Below, piece after piece: positions 39,897-49,574 of a DNA stretch of 51,224 nt (the first letter of the stretch is position 1; every line of letters begins with the position of its first letter). This stretch comes from an uncultured Pelosinus sp. (GTDB lineage Bacteria > Bacillota > Negativicutes > Sporomusales > Acetonemataceae). The stretch spans positions 1-51,224 of the forward strand of contig UQPB01000022.1 of the NCBI GenBank assembly GCA_900542835.1. The letters are read 5' to 3'. The notes below the pieces were generated by a model. It was not told where the DNA came from and ran no database searches. It was given only the letters and a program-made list of their open reading frames with translations. A program made the position numbers and the translations under genes.

Positions 39897-42800
39897 GTGG
39901 CCGGCCTGCGTGCGGTTTTATTCGGAAAACCGGCGGTTTATCGCGACGGTACCCTGATAGTATTCCCTTTTGCGAAGATGGAAGCGTTATTGTATTATCT
40001 CCTGGTTGAGGGCGAAGCCAGCCGCGACGAACTGGCTACTTTGCTTTGGGGCAATATGGGCGAAAGCGCGGCCAAGCAAAATCTGCGCAATACCCTGTAT
40101 CTGCTGAAGAAAAGTGTTGCCGCCGATTTGCTGCTGACGCCATCGCGGCTTAAGCTCAGGCTGAATCCGGCGCTGCCGGTTGCTACCGGGCTGGAATTGT
40201 TGACGCCGGAGTCCGGCGGCACATTTTTCGAAATCTATGGCGGCGAGTTCCTGGCCGGTTTTTATTGCAAGGATGCTCCTGGCTTTAATGATTGGCTTCA
40301 GACTAAGCGGGAACAATTTCGCCGCCGCGGCGTCGAGTGCCTGACCCGGCAGGTAGTGGCGTGTATGCGCCGGGAGGAATATCCGACGGCGAAGAAACTG
40401 CTGCGGCAGCTGCTGCAACTCGATGAATACAATGAGGCCGCTTGCCGGCTGCTCATGAGCCTCTACGCCAGGAGCGATTCCCGTAAAGCTTTGACCATTT
40501 ATCAACAGTTGGAACAAAAGCTGTCAACCGACCTGGGGCTTGCGCCCAGCGCGAAAACCCGCGAGGCCTATAAACGGCTTTGCCGCAAAATCGCTGAGCC
40601 TATGCGGCCTGATACCGCGGAATCTGTCAATCCGCGTTTTTTCGGGCGCGAGCGGGAAATTGCCTGCCTGGGACAGCAACTGCAGGCGTTTTACACGGGG
40701 GAGAGCGGCAAAAAGCTGCTGCTGCTGCTGGGCGAGCAAGGCGTAGGTAAAATGGCGATTGCCGAACAACTGCTGCCATCGGTTCCGCCGCCGGTTGTTG
40801 TTTGCCGAACCCAGTGCTATCAGGCCGAGCTTGAATACCCGTATAAGGCCTGGAATCCGGTCTACCGGCAGGCAATGGCCATATTGAGGGAAGAGGCGGT
40901 GCGGCTGCCGGAACTCTGGAAGCAGGTAGTAGCCTGCGTATTTCCCGCCGCCGCCGGCCAAGACTGTCTGCCGCCGGCTGGCGGTGCGGAAGCCTATGCC
41001 TTTGTCCTTTCCGTAGCGGAAGACGTTTTGGCCGCGCTGCTGTTGCAAGCCGCCGCAGTGCGGAAGCTCATGCTGGTGATTAAGGATATCCATTGGCTGG
41101 ACAAACAGGGCTGGTCGCTTCTGCGGCAGGTCTTGCGCGCCAGTGGCAGCGAGATTGGCTGCATCGCTACCTGTCATAGTGAATGTCTATCCAGGATCAA
41201 TGCCATGCTGAACGACTTTGAACGGGACGGAACTGTGGACGTCGTTCCGGTTGCGCCCTTCAGCCGGGAAGCCGTTATGCGCTTGGCGGAACTGCGCCTG
41301 CCCGGTATCGACGCAGACCTGAAAGCCAAATTATATGCTTACACAGGCGGCAATGCGCTGTTTTTAAACGAATGTCTGGCGCTGTTGGCGGAAGGGAAGG
41401 ATATCAGTCAGGGATCTGTCCGGCTGCACGGGGTTTTAAAAGAACGGCTGGACAATCTTTCCTCCCCGGCTCAAAAAGTCCTGGAAATTGCCTCCGTGTT
41501 TTTCGACCGGGTGGAGTATGAATTGCTGCTGACTATCGCCGGCGGCAGTGAATTCGAACTGATTGAAGCGCTGGAAGAGCTGCAGCAGCGGCAGCTGCTG
41601 CTGGAATTCTCCGACGCGGAACGCGAAGGCGTGCACTATAAATTTTATAATTGGCAAATCCGTGATTATGTTTACCGAAGAATGTCAACCATCAGGCAGC
41701 GGATGTTCCATAAGCTGGCAGCGTTATGCCTGGAAAGCCGTCTGGGCGCAGGCGCCTGTGACAAAGACGCCTATGAGCACATCATCTACCACTATACTGC
41801 TTCCGGTGAAAAACTGAAAGTTCTCGACTATACGATCCGCCTGACGGAAACCTATTTTTGTCCCCAATATGAATTGTACCCGGAGTTAAATGCCGCTTAT
41901 CCCACTGGCTATGCCGCTTTCCGGGAAAGCCGGATACAGGCGCCTGCCTGCCTGGAGAAAATCGGCGGATTGATTGATTGGCTGGCAGAAAAAAAGCTGG
42001 CGACGGAGCAGCTTCAGGCCTACCAGATAGCCTACTGGGAAATGGCCGGCCGTTATTCCATCTGGCAGGGGCAGCACCGGCAGGGACTGCGCCTGATTCA
42101 CCGGATGCTGCGCCTGACCGCTAACGCCAGGCACTGCCGCGAATACCGCCTGAAAGGCTATCAGCAGATTATCTATTGCGGAATCCAGACGCGCAGGCCG
42201 CTGCTGGTGCGGCGATTTGCCCTTAAACTGCTGCGTCAGGCAGAGCGGGAGCGGGGACTGACGGATAAAAAAGCCGCAGCCTTGCGGTTTTTAGGCGTTG
42301 CCAGCAATTTAAGCCGGCGCTATCGTCAGGCGGAAAAATACTACAGCCATTCACTCGCTCTGCTCAAAAAACTGGCGGTACGCAACCGGTCCCATGCGTT
42401 TACAATGGCGGCGGTTCATAATTATATCGGTGATTTGCGGCGGGAAAGCGTTGACTTTTCTATGGCATTAGAGCATTATGAGGCTGCCATCCGGATTGCC
42501 GGCCGCGACAATGTCAGCGAGGGAGTGGCTTTGTTTTACATTAACGCCGGCTATACCGCCTTTTTATTGTCAGATGCTGCGAGGGCAGGCGCTTATCTGC
42601 GAGAGGCGCTGCTGCTGGCGGATGAGTTTGGCGATCAAAAAGGCTATTGGTGCCAGCGCGGCTACTGTACGCTGCATTGCGTACTGACATTGCTTGCACT
42701 CAGGCAGAGACGCTGGCTGCAAGCAAAGCGGCATTTGCTTGCAGCCAGTGAGTTTGTTGCCGTATTTCATGATCCCTATCAGAGCGGAATGATTCTCCGT

Positions 42801-42986
42801 ACCCAGGCGGAATGCAAGCTGCTGACAGGCAAATACCCGGCAGCAGCTGCTGCGTTTGCTGCTCAGCTAACCCTGCCGGCGTCGGATTATTATCAGCGGG
42901 CCCGCAGCGCCTTTGCCCGGCTGGGCAGACAGGTCGAAGCCGACGCGCTGGATGCAATGATGGCGGCGCATGGCGGAAGCGGCTAA
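39897..42986 (+). CDS. BTAD/AAA-ATPase/TPR transcriptional regulator (AfsR/MalT-like)
   Basis: 1029 aa, GTG start. Domains in order: an OmpR-like winged helix (about 1-90, with ASRDELATLLWGN and NLRNTLYLLKK), a bacterial transcriptional activator (BTAD) helical repeat region (about 95-235, ending LSTDLGLAPSAKTREAYKRL), then an ATPase module from about 245. Its Walker A reads GEQGVGKMAI, with Met where Ser/Thr is usual, and its Walker B is LMLVIKDIHWLD. The C-terminal half (about 600-1029) is helical, with TPR-like pairs. This matches large SARP-type activators. It lies directly upstream of and on the same strand as the fhs-hut cluster, which it may control, though a strong terminator separates them. 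Confidence 0.85.
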   Translation: MAGLRAVLFGKPAVYRDGTLIVFPFAKMEALLYYLLVEGEASRDELATLLWGNMGESAAKQNLRNTLYLLKKSVAADLLLTPSRLKLRLNPALPVATGLELLTPESGGTFFEIYGGEFLAGFYCKDAPGFNDWLQTKREQFRRRGVECLTRQVVACMRREEYPTAKKLLRQLLQLDEYNEAACRLLMSLYARSDSRKALTIYQQLEQKLSTDLGLAPSAKTREAYKRLCRKIAEPMRPDTAESVNPRFFGREREIACLGQQLQAFYTGESGKKLLLLLGEQGVGKMAIAEQLLPSVPPPVVVCRTQCYQAELEYPYKAWNPVYRQAMAILREEAVRLPELWKQVVACVFPAAAGQDCLPPAGGAEAYAFVLSVAEDVLAALLLQAAAVRKLMLVIKDIHWLDKQGWSLLRQVLRASGSEIGCIATCHSECLSRINAMLNDFERDGTVDVVPVAPFSREAVMRLAELRLPGIDADLKAKLYAYTGGNALFLNECLALLAEGKDISQGSVRLHGVLKERLDNLSSPAQKVLEIASVFFDRVEYELLLTIAGGSEFELIEALEELQQRQLLLEFSDAEREGVHYKFYNWQIRDYVYRRMSTIRQRMFHKLAALCLESRLGAGACDKDAYEHIIYHYTASGEKLKVLDYTIRLTETYFCPQYELYPELNAAYPTGYAAFRESRIQAPACLEKIGGLIDWLAEKKLATEQLQAYQIAYWEMAGRYSIWQGQHRQGLRLIHRMLRLTANARHCREYRLKGYQQIIYCGIQTRRPLLVRRFALKLLRQAERERGLTDKKAAALRFLGVASNLSRRYRQAEKYYSHSLALLKKLAVRNRSHAFTMAAVHNYIGDLRRESVDFSMALEHYEAAIRIAGRDNVSEGVALFYINAGYTAFLLSDAARAGAYLREALLLADEFGDQKGYWCQRGYCTLHCVLTLLALRQRRWLQAKRHLLAASEFVAVFHDPYQSGMILRTQAECKLLTGKYPAAAAAFAAQLTLPASDYYQRARSAFARLGRQVEADALDAMMAAHGGSG

Positions 42987-43013
42987 CCGCACAGGCCCGA
43001 CAGTCGCCGCTGC

Positions 43014-43072
43014 AAACCGGTTTTCACCGACTTGATTCAAGCAGATGCAAGTTTCGGTGAAAACCGGTTTTT
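43014..43072 (+). terminator. Terminator after the BTAD regulator
   Basis: AAACCGGTTTTCACCGA (43014-43030) pairs with TCGGTGAAAACCGGTTT (43054-43070) and runs into T's: a 17-bp stem. Confidence 0.92.
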
Positions 43073-43196
43073 ATTTGCCTGAATGCGCATTTGACGCTGC
43101 TTTGACAGTTGTTTGCTACCCTGCTTGTAGCTGCCGCAGTAATGCCGTCAGGCTGACGCATTTGGCGGCAATTATAGCGTAAACGGGGTGGAGAAA

Positions 43197-44864
43197 ATGA
43201 AAAGCGATATGGAAATTGCCCAGGCGGCGCCGATGCGGCCCATTGCCGAAATTGCCGCCGCCCTTGGAGTAGAGGAAGCGGATTTTGAACCATACGGCAA
43301 GTACAAGGCAAAGCTGTCGTTAGCGCTATGGGATAAGATCAGGCAGCGTCCTGACGGGAAGCTCATACTGGTCAGCGCGATCAATCCCACCGCGGCTGGT
43401 GAAGGCAAGACAACGATTACGGTTGGCCTGGGCGATGCCTTCCGCCGCCTGGGCAAAAAGGCTGTGATTGCTTTGCGTGAACCGTCGCTTGGCCCCTGCT
43501 TTGGGCTGAAGGGCGGCGCCGCCGGCGGCGGCTATGCCCAGATTGTACCGATGGAGGATATCAACCTGCATTTTACCGGTGATATTCATGCGGTGACGGT
43601 AGCTGCCAACCTGCTGGCGGCAATCATTGACAATCATATCCATCATGGCAATGAACTGGGGCTCGATCCGCGCCGGGTTGTTTGGCGGCGGGCCATTGAT
43701 CTGAATGACAGATCGCTGCGGCAGATTATTTCGGGCCTGGGCGGCAGCGCTCATGGCATGCCGCGGGAGAATGGCTTTGATATCGCGGTAGCCTCCGAGA
43801 TTATGGCGATTCTATGCCTGGCGACAGATTTGGACGATATGAAGCGGCGCATTGCCAGAATAGTTGTCGGCTACACCGGCGGCAACGCACCGGTGACAGT
43901 AGCTGATTTGAAGGCGGCGGGCGCCATCAGCCTGCTGCTAAAGGATGCGATTAAACCGAATCTGGTGCAGACGCTGGAGCATACGCCGGCATTTGTACAT
44001 GGCGGTCCGTTCGCCAATATCGCCCATGGCTGCAACAGTGTGATCGCCACCAGGTTTGGTCTTAAGCTGGCAGATGTCCTGATCACCGAAGCCGGCTTTG
44101 GCGCGGATCTGGGCGCGGAGAAGTTCTGTGATATCAAATGTCGTCTGGCCAGACTGAAGCCGGATGCTGTAGTCCTGGTCGCGACCTTGCGGGCGCTGAA
44201 ATTGCATGGCGGAGTGGCCAAGGCGGATCTGGGCAGCGTTAATCTGCCGGCGCTGCAGCAGGGCATGGCTAATCTGAGCAAACATATTGAAAATATTGCA
44301 AAGTTTGGCCTGCCGGCAGTAGTGGCGATAAATATCTTTCCCGGCGATAGCAGCGAAGAACTGGCCTGGGTGGGAGAAAAGTGCCGGGAATTAGGCGTCG
44401 CCACCGCCTTGTCGGATGTCTGGGCCAAGGGCGGCGCCGGCGGTGAGGCGTTGGCGAGAACCCTGCTGACGGTAATGGAGCCCGGCAGTGTATTTCGGTT
44501 CCTGTATGATGTCAAACAACCGGTTAAGGAAAAAATTGCGGTAATTGCCAGGGAAATTTACGGCGCCGCCAGTATCGGCTATACGGCCGCCGCCGATAAG
44601 CAGATCGCGCAGCTAACCGGACTCGGTTTTGATAAAATGCCAGTCTGCATGGCTAAGACGCAGTACTCGCTAAGCGACAATCCACAGCAATTGGGCAGGC
44701 CGTCAGCGTTTGCGATTACGGTGCGGGAGGTCAGGCTGGCAGCCGGGGCTGGCTTTTTGGTGGCAATGCTGGGTGATATCCTGACAATGCCGGGATTGCC
44801 GAAGCGGCCGGCTGCCGAAGCTATGGACATTGATAACAGCGGCAGGATCACCGGACTGTTTTAG
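43197..44864 (+). CDS. fhs: Formate--tetrahydrofolate ligase
   Basis: 555 aa. It uses ATP to make 10-formyl-tetrahydrofolate from formate, the entry of the methyl branch in acetogens and a general one-carbon enzyme in anaerobes. The ATP loop PTAAGEGKTT is at 64-73 and the family signature EPSLGPCFGLKGGAAGGGYAQ follows; the length is exactly usual. GTG 43188 in the same frame is an alternative start, but ATG 43197 has the better-placed GGGG. Followed by hut and folate genes, it probably interconverts the one-carbon units released from histidine. Confidence 0.95.
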   Translation: MKSDMEIAQAAPMRPIAEIAAALGVEEADFEPYGKYKAKLSLALWDKIRQRPDGKLILVSAINPTAAGEGKTTITVGLGDAFRRLGKKAVIALREPSLGPCFGLKGGAAGGGYAQIVPMEDINLHFTGDIHAVTVAANLLAAIIDNHIHHGNELGLDPRRVVWRRAIDLNDRSLRQIISGLGGSAHGMPRENGFDIAVASEIMAILCLATDLDDMKRRIARIVVGYTGGNAPVTVADLKAAGAISLLLKDAIKPNLVQTLEHTPAFVHGGPFANIAHGCNSVIATRFGLKLADVLITEAGFGADLGAEKFCDIKCRLARLKPDAVVLVATLRALKLHGGVAKADLGSVNLPALQQGMANLSKHIENIAKFGLPAVVAINIFPGDSSEELAWVGEKCRELGVATALSDVWAKGGAGGEALARTLLTVMEPGSVFRFLYDVKQPVKEKIAVIAREIYGAASIGYTAAADKQIAQLTGLGFDKMPVCMAKTQYSLSDNPQQLGRPSAFAITVREVRLAAGAGFLVAMLGDILTMPGLPKRPAAEAMDIDNSGRITGLF

Positions 44865-44931
44865 GTCGTCCGCCTGCCGCAGTTCAAACAAACGAGTGTC
44901 GCGTCAGGCTTAAAACGGCGGAGGCGATTTT

Positions 44932-44983
44932 TCGTCAGCCAAGGCGGAGGAAGAAGGCATACCGTCAGTATGCCGATTGACGA
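44932..44983 (+). repeat. Nested palindrome between fhs and hutG
   Basis: Inner arms GGCATAC (44956-44962) and GTATGCC (44968-44974) lie within outer arms TCGTCA (44932-44937) and TGACGA (44978-44983), with a purine-rich GGCGGAGGAAGAA on the 5' side. No coding potential. It resembles dispersed REP-like intergenic elements, or a folded RNA in the fhs-hut transcript; I cannot decide which from one copy. Confidence 0.5.
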
Positions 44984-45139
44984 CAACGCTGGAGGGCGGA
45001 AAAGCTCCCGTCAGTTTACACTGAATCAGGCCTGACACGGTACTAGGAAATAACGGGGCAAACGGGTGCGCCAGAGCGGCTGATTTGGCTGCTGCAAGCC
45101 GGAGCTGGCACCCCAGTCGGCCGGGAACGGAGGCAGGAG

Positions 45140-46150
45140 ATGTTTCAAAAACGCTATGAGACGGTAAACGCAGATCTATGGCAGGGACGAATAGACAGTC
45201 TGCAGGATTATGACGCCTTTCGCTGGCATCAGTGGCTGCAGCCGCTTGATTTGCGGCTGCCTCTGCCTGATTATAGCGGACAGACGGGGTTTGCTTTGCT
45301 GGGCTTTTGCTGCGACGAAGGAATTCGCCGCAACCGGGGCCGGCAGGGAGCGGCTTTGGCGCCGGACAGTATCCGGTGTGAACTGGCAAATCTGCCTTGC
45401 GCATTTTCGCCGGCAGTTAAATTGTTTGACGCCGGCAACATTGGCTGCCCGGACGCGGATCTGCTGCAAAGTCAGCAGGCTTTGCAGCAGGCCGTTTTTC
45501 GCTTGCGGCAGGCGGGACTGTTTCCCTTGCTCCTGGGCGGCGGCCATGAGATCGCTCTTGGCCATTACCGGGGACAGGCGGATTTTTTGCGGCAGCGGGA
45601 GGGGAGCTGCCGTCTGGGCATCATTAACTTCGATGCCCACTTTGATCTGCGCCCTTGCGAAGGCGGCGGCAATTCCGGCACCATGTTCCGGCAGATTGCG
45701 GCTGAGACGGCGAGCTGCAGTGAATTGTTCCGCTACTTTTGCCTGGGGGTGCAGCGCAGCAGCAATACGGTTGCCCTGTTTAACACAGCGGCACAGCTGG
45801 GGGTGGAGTATGTGCTGGCGGGAGAGCTGACACTGCAGAATGATGAAGTGACGATAGAAAAACTGGATGCGTTCATGCAGGCAATGCCGCAGCTCTATGT
45901 AACCGTATGCGCCGATGTGTTTGCCTCCTCATTTGCGCCGGGAGTAAGCGCGCCACAGCCGCTGGGACTGCAGCCGGAGGTTGTCATCAGCTATCTGAAG
46001 CATATTTTGCGCAGCCGCAAAGTCGTCGGCTTCGATATCGCGGAAGTCTCTCCCCGGTTTGACCATAACCGGGCAACGGCCAGTCTGGCGAAGGTGATTG
46101 TATTCGCTGTCGTCGATACCCTTTGCCGGCTGCGCGGTTTGGCCAGATAG
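45140..46150 (+). CDS. hutG: Formimidoylglutamase (arginase superfamily)
   Basis: 336 aa. It hydrolyses N-formimino-L-glutamate to glutamate and formamide. Manganese ligands are visible as His136 in GGGHE and Asp165/His167/Asp169 in NFDAHFD. The usual SxDxD motif reads VTVCADVF here, so the first Asp is Cys257; Asp259 is kept and APGVSAPQPLG follows. I recall the same Cys in formimidoylglutamases of some Bacteroidetes and Fusobacteria, so it may mark a subfamily rather than damage. ATG follows GGCAGGAG. It gives a folate-independent alternative to ftcD in the same cluster. Confidence 0.82.
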   Translation: MFQKRYETVNADLWQGRIDSLQDYDAFRWHQWLQPLDLRLPLPDYSGQTGFALLGFCCDEGIRRNRGRQGAALAPDSIRCELANLPCAFSPAVKLFDAGNIGCPDADLLQSQQALQQAVFRLRQAGLFPLLLGGGHEIALGHYRGQADFLRQREGSCRLGIINFDAHFDLRPCEGGGNSGTMFRQIAAETASCSELFRYFCLGVQRSSNTVALFNTAAQLGVEYVLAGELTLQNDEVTIEKLDAFMQAMPQLYVTVCADVFASSFAPGVSAPQPLGLQPEVVISYLKHILRSRKVVGFDIAEVSPRFDHNRATASLAKVIVFAVVDTLCRLRGLAR

Positions 46151-46250
46151 CTTTTGACGATAAATTGACAGCAGTCGGGGTATGATTCCGTTACAACCGG
46201 TTTTAGGGATGAGGAGCGCGCTAGCGCGACTGGAAGGAGCTGTGAGGATC

Positions 46251-48308
46251 ATGATTGGCAATCGGGAAATCGCTGGCGCGATGACGATTAAGCTGGACGC
46301 TGTTCTGCCTGAACCGCCGCTGTTTAAGTACGGCGTACGCCGGGCTCCGGACCGCGGTTTCCGGCTGACGGCCGAGCAAAGCAAAATTGCGCTAAAAAAC
46401 GCCTTGCGCTATGTGCCGCAAGAGTTGCACCCGCATCTGGCGGCCGAGTTTATGGCGGAGTTGACCAGCCGTGGCCGCATTTATGCTTACCGCTATATGC
46501 CGAAAGAAGAAATTTACGGCCGGCCGCTGGACGAATATGCAGGCAACTGTATCGAAGGAAAAGCCTTTCAGGTGATGATTGACAATAATCTTGACCATCG
46601 AGTGGCGCTCTATCCTTACGAACTGGTGACTTACGGCGAGACGGGCAGCGTGTGCCAGAACTGGCTGCAGTACCGGTTGATTAAAAAATATCTGGAGGCC
46701 GTGACGCAAGAGCAAACGCTGGTTGTTGCGTCAGGGCATCCGCTGGGCTTGTTTCCCTCCCGTCCGGACGCGCCCCGTGTAATTATTACTAATGCATTAA
46801 TGGTTGGTATGTTTGACAATCCAGACGACTGGGAAATCGCCGAACAGATGGGCGTGGCCAATTATGGCCAGATGACGGCGGGCGGCTGGATGTACATCGG
46901 CCCGCAAGGCATTGTCCACGGTACCTTCAACACGATCCTGACCGCCGGACGGATTAAACTGGGCGTTGCTGCCGATGGCGACCTGCGCGGCAAGCTGTTT
47001 GTCTCGTCAGGCCTGGGCGGTATGAGCGGCGCCCAGCCAAAAGCGGCTGAACTGGCCGGTGCTGTCGGCATCATTGCCGAAGTCGATTATTCGCGCATAG
47101 AGACGCGGCTGGAACAGGGCTGGGTCAACCGGGTCAGCAGCGACCTTGATGAAGTTTTTGCGCTTTCCGGTCAATATCAGTCGCAGGGTCAGCCGCTTTC
47201 CATCGCTTATCACGGTAATATTGTTGACTTGCTGGAGTATGCGGTCGCCGGACACAAGCCTATCGATCTATTGTCAGATCAGACTTCCTGTCACGCCGCT
47301 TATGACGGCGGCTACTGCCCGCAGGGACTGACATTCGCCCAGCGGACGGAATTGCTGGCGCGCGATCGCGCCGCCTTCCGCGCCAGCGTTGACCAAAGCC
47401 TGCGGCGTCATTTTAGCCTGATTAGCAAACTGGTTGAGCGCGGCAGCTATTTTTTCGACTATGGCAACGCGTTTCTGAAAGCCGTCTACGACGCCGGCGT
47501 CCGCGAAGCCGTCCGCAACGGCCATGACGAGAAGGATGGCTTCATTTTCCCCTCTTATGTGGAAGATATTATGGGACCCTATTTGTTTGATTACGGCTAT
47601 GGCCCTTTTCGCTGGATCTGCTTAAGCGGTAAGCCGGAAGACCTGCAAAAGACAGACCGGGCGGCGTTGGCCTGCATTGATCCGCGGCGGCGCGGCCAGG
47701 ACCGGGACAATTATATCTGGCTCCGCGATGCCGCGAAAAACCGGCTGGTGGTGGGAACGCAGGCCCGCATCCTGTATCAGGACGCCGAAGGCCGTCAGCG
47801 GATTGCCCTGCAGTTTAATGAAATGATTCGCAATGGTGAAATCGGTCCGGTCATGCTGGGCCGTGACCATCACGATGTCAGCGGCACCGATTCTCCCTTC
47901 CGGGAAACCGCCAACATCAAGGATGGCAGCAATATTATGGCCGATATGGCGGTGCACTGCTTTGCCGGCAACGCCGCCAGGGGAATGAGCCTGGTCGCTC
48001 TCCACAACGGCGGCGGCGTCGGTATCGGCAAGTCGGTCAACGGCGGTTTTGGCCTGGTCCTCGACGGCAGCAAACGGGTAGACGCCATCCTCAAATCAGC
48101 GATGCTGTGGGACGTCATCGGCGGCGTTGCCCGCCGCTCCTGGGCGCGCAATCCCCACTCCATCGAAACCATCATCGCGTTCAATGCTGATTACCGTGGC
48201 CGGGCGCATGTAACGCTGCCGTATCTGGCTGCGGATGACCTGGTTGAACAGGTAGTCGCCGCTGCTATTAATGATAAGTGCGAAAGGAGGAATTCCTGTG
48301 ACCGCTAA
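46251..48308 (+). CDS. hutU: Urocanate hydratase
   Basis: 685 aa. It hydrates urocanate to imidazolonepropionate with tightly bound NAD used as an electrophile. Start ATG 46251, in reach of AAGGAG; the frame extends upstream to 46182 without a site. NAD-binding region LFVSSGLGGMSGAQPKAAELAG and the active-site region YGPFRWICLSG near residues 470-480 are clear. It is longer than the about 550-aa Bacillus and Pseudomonas enzymes and matches the long form found in anaerobes. Confidence 0.93.
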   Translation: MIGNREIAGAMTIKLDAVLPEPPLFKYGVRRAPDRGFRLTAEQSKIALKNALRYVPQELHPHLAAEFMAELTSRGRIYAYRYMPKEEIYGRPLDEYAGNCIEGKAFQVMIDNNLDHRVALYPYELVTYGETGSVCQNWLQYRLIKKYLEAVTQEQTLVVASGHPLGLFPSRPDAPRVIITNALMVGMFDNPDDWEIAEQMGVANYGQMTAGGWMYIGPQGIVHGTFNTILTAGRIKLGVAADGDLRGKLFVSSGLGGMSGAQPKAAELAGAVGIIAEVDYSRIETRLEQGWVNRVSSDLDEVFALSGQYQSQGQPLSIAYHGNIVDLLEYAVAGHKPIDLLSDQTSCHAAYDGGYCPQGLTFAQRTELLARDRAAFRASVDQSLRRHFSLISKLVERGSYFFDYGNAFLKAVYDAGVREAVRNGHDEKDGFIFPSYVEDIMGPYLFDYGYGPFRWICLSGKPEDLQKTDRAALACIDPRRRGQDRDNYIWLRDAAKNRLVVGTQARILYQDAEGRQRIALQFNEMIRNGEIGPVMLGRDHHDVSGTDSPFRETANIKDGSNIMADMAVHCFAGNAARGMSLVALHNGGGVGIGKSVNGGFGLVLDGSKRVDAILKSAMLWDVIGGVARRSWARNPHSIETIIAFNADYRGRAHVTLPYLAADDLVEQVVAAAINDKCERRNSCDR

Positions 48309-49560
48309 GCCTGGCTCGCTGCTGATCAAGCACGCCGCAGAAATTGTCACCAATACCGGGACGCGCCCCAAAGCAGGCATGGAGATGAATGCGCTGCAGC
48401 GCATTGAGGACGGGGCGTTGCTGGTCAGGGACGGACGCATTGTATGGCTGGGAAAAACCGCCGACCTTCCTCCCCTTGACGCCGGCGGACTGCCCAGTAT
48501 CGATGCATCCGGCTGCAGTGTCATACCAGGCTTTGTTGATTCCCATACCCATTTTATTTTTGGCGGCTATCGGCCGGAGGAGTTCTTCTGGCGGCTGGCA
48601 GGAGTGCCCTATTTAGACATCCTCGAGCGCGGCGGCGGCATTTTGACTACGGTGGCGGCAACCCGCGCCGCCACGGCGGCGGAGTTGCTAAAGTGCGGCG
48701 CGGCCCGTCTTGACGCGATGCTGGCTATGGGGGTCACTACCGTGGAAGGAAAAAGCGGCTACGGCCTTGACACGGCTACGGAATTGACGCAGCTCGCCGT
48801 AATGGGCGAATTGAACGCCTGTCACGCTGTCGATGTAGTTCCTACTTATATGGGGGCGCACGCTGTTCCAGCCGAATACCGCGGCAGAAGCGGCGCCTAC
48901 GTCGAGCTGATCATTTGCGGGATCCTGCCGGCGGTGGCGGCTCAGGGAATTGCCGAATTTTGCGATGTGTTTTGCGAACAAGGCGTATTCAGTCTCGCCG
49001 AATCGAGACGCATCCTGCAGGCGGCCGCCGCACAGGGGCTGAAGCTGAAACTGCATGCCGACGAGATTGTTGCCATCGGTGGCGCGGAATTGGCGGCTGA
49101 GCTTGGCGCTGTTTCCGCCGATCATCTGCTGCAGGCATCAGCGGCGGGGCTGGCAGCCATGGCGGCGGCCGGCGTTGTGGCGACGCTGCTGCCGATGACC
49201 GCGTTCTGCCTGCGTGAGCCCTATGCCAGAGCCAGGGCTATTATCGACGGTGGCGGCGCGGTAGCACTGGCATCGGATTATAATCCGGGCAGCTGCTTCA
49301 GTCACTCGATTCCCCTGCTGACCGCGTTGGCGGCCATACAACTGAGACTGTCGCCGGCGGAAATCCTGACAGCCCTGACCTTAAACGGCGCGGCCGCCGT
49401 TGGCCGGGCGGACCGGATCGGCACGCTGGAATGCGGCAAGCAGGCCGATATTGTTGTCCTCAATTATCCGTCGTATGATTTTTTGAGTTATCACTGCGGT
49501 ATGGATTGTGTCGGCAAGGTGATTAAAAACGGCCGCGTTGTTATTGATAAAACCGGATGA
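48298..49560 (+). CDS. hutI: Imidazolonepropionase
   Basis: 420 aa. It opens imidazolone-5-propionate to N-formimino-glutamate. Amidohydrolase fold with metal His83 and His85 in GFVDSHTHFIFGG, a further His in KLHADEI, SADHLL and the late Asp in LASDYNPGSC. The GTG start at 48298 follows AAAGGAGG and overlaps the hutU end by 11 bp. The length and order of motifs are standard. Confidence 0.94.
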   Translation: MTAKPGSLLIKHAAEIVTNTGTRPKAGMEMNALQRIEDGALLVRDGRIVWLGKTADLPPLDAGGLPSIDASGCSVIPGFVDSHTHFIFGGYRPEEFFWRLAGVPYLDILERGGGILTTVAATRAATAAELLKCGAARLDAMLAMGVTTVEGKSGYGLDTATELTQLAVMGELNACHAVDVVPTYMGAHAVPAEYRGRSGAYVELIICGILPAVAAQGIAEFCDVFCEQGVFSLAESRRILQAAAAQGLKLKLHADEIVAIGGAELAAELGAVSADHLLQASAAGLAAMAAAGVVATLLPMTAFCLREPYARARAIIDGGGAVALASDYNPGSCFSHSIPLLTALAAIQLRLSPAEILTALTLNGAAAVGRADRIGTLECGKQADIVVLNYPSYDFLSYHCGMDCVGKVIKNGRVVIDKTG

Positions 49561-49574
49561 GGGAGGCGGATGAA

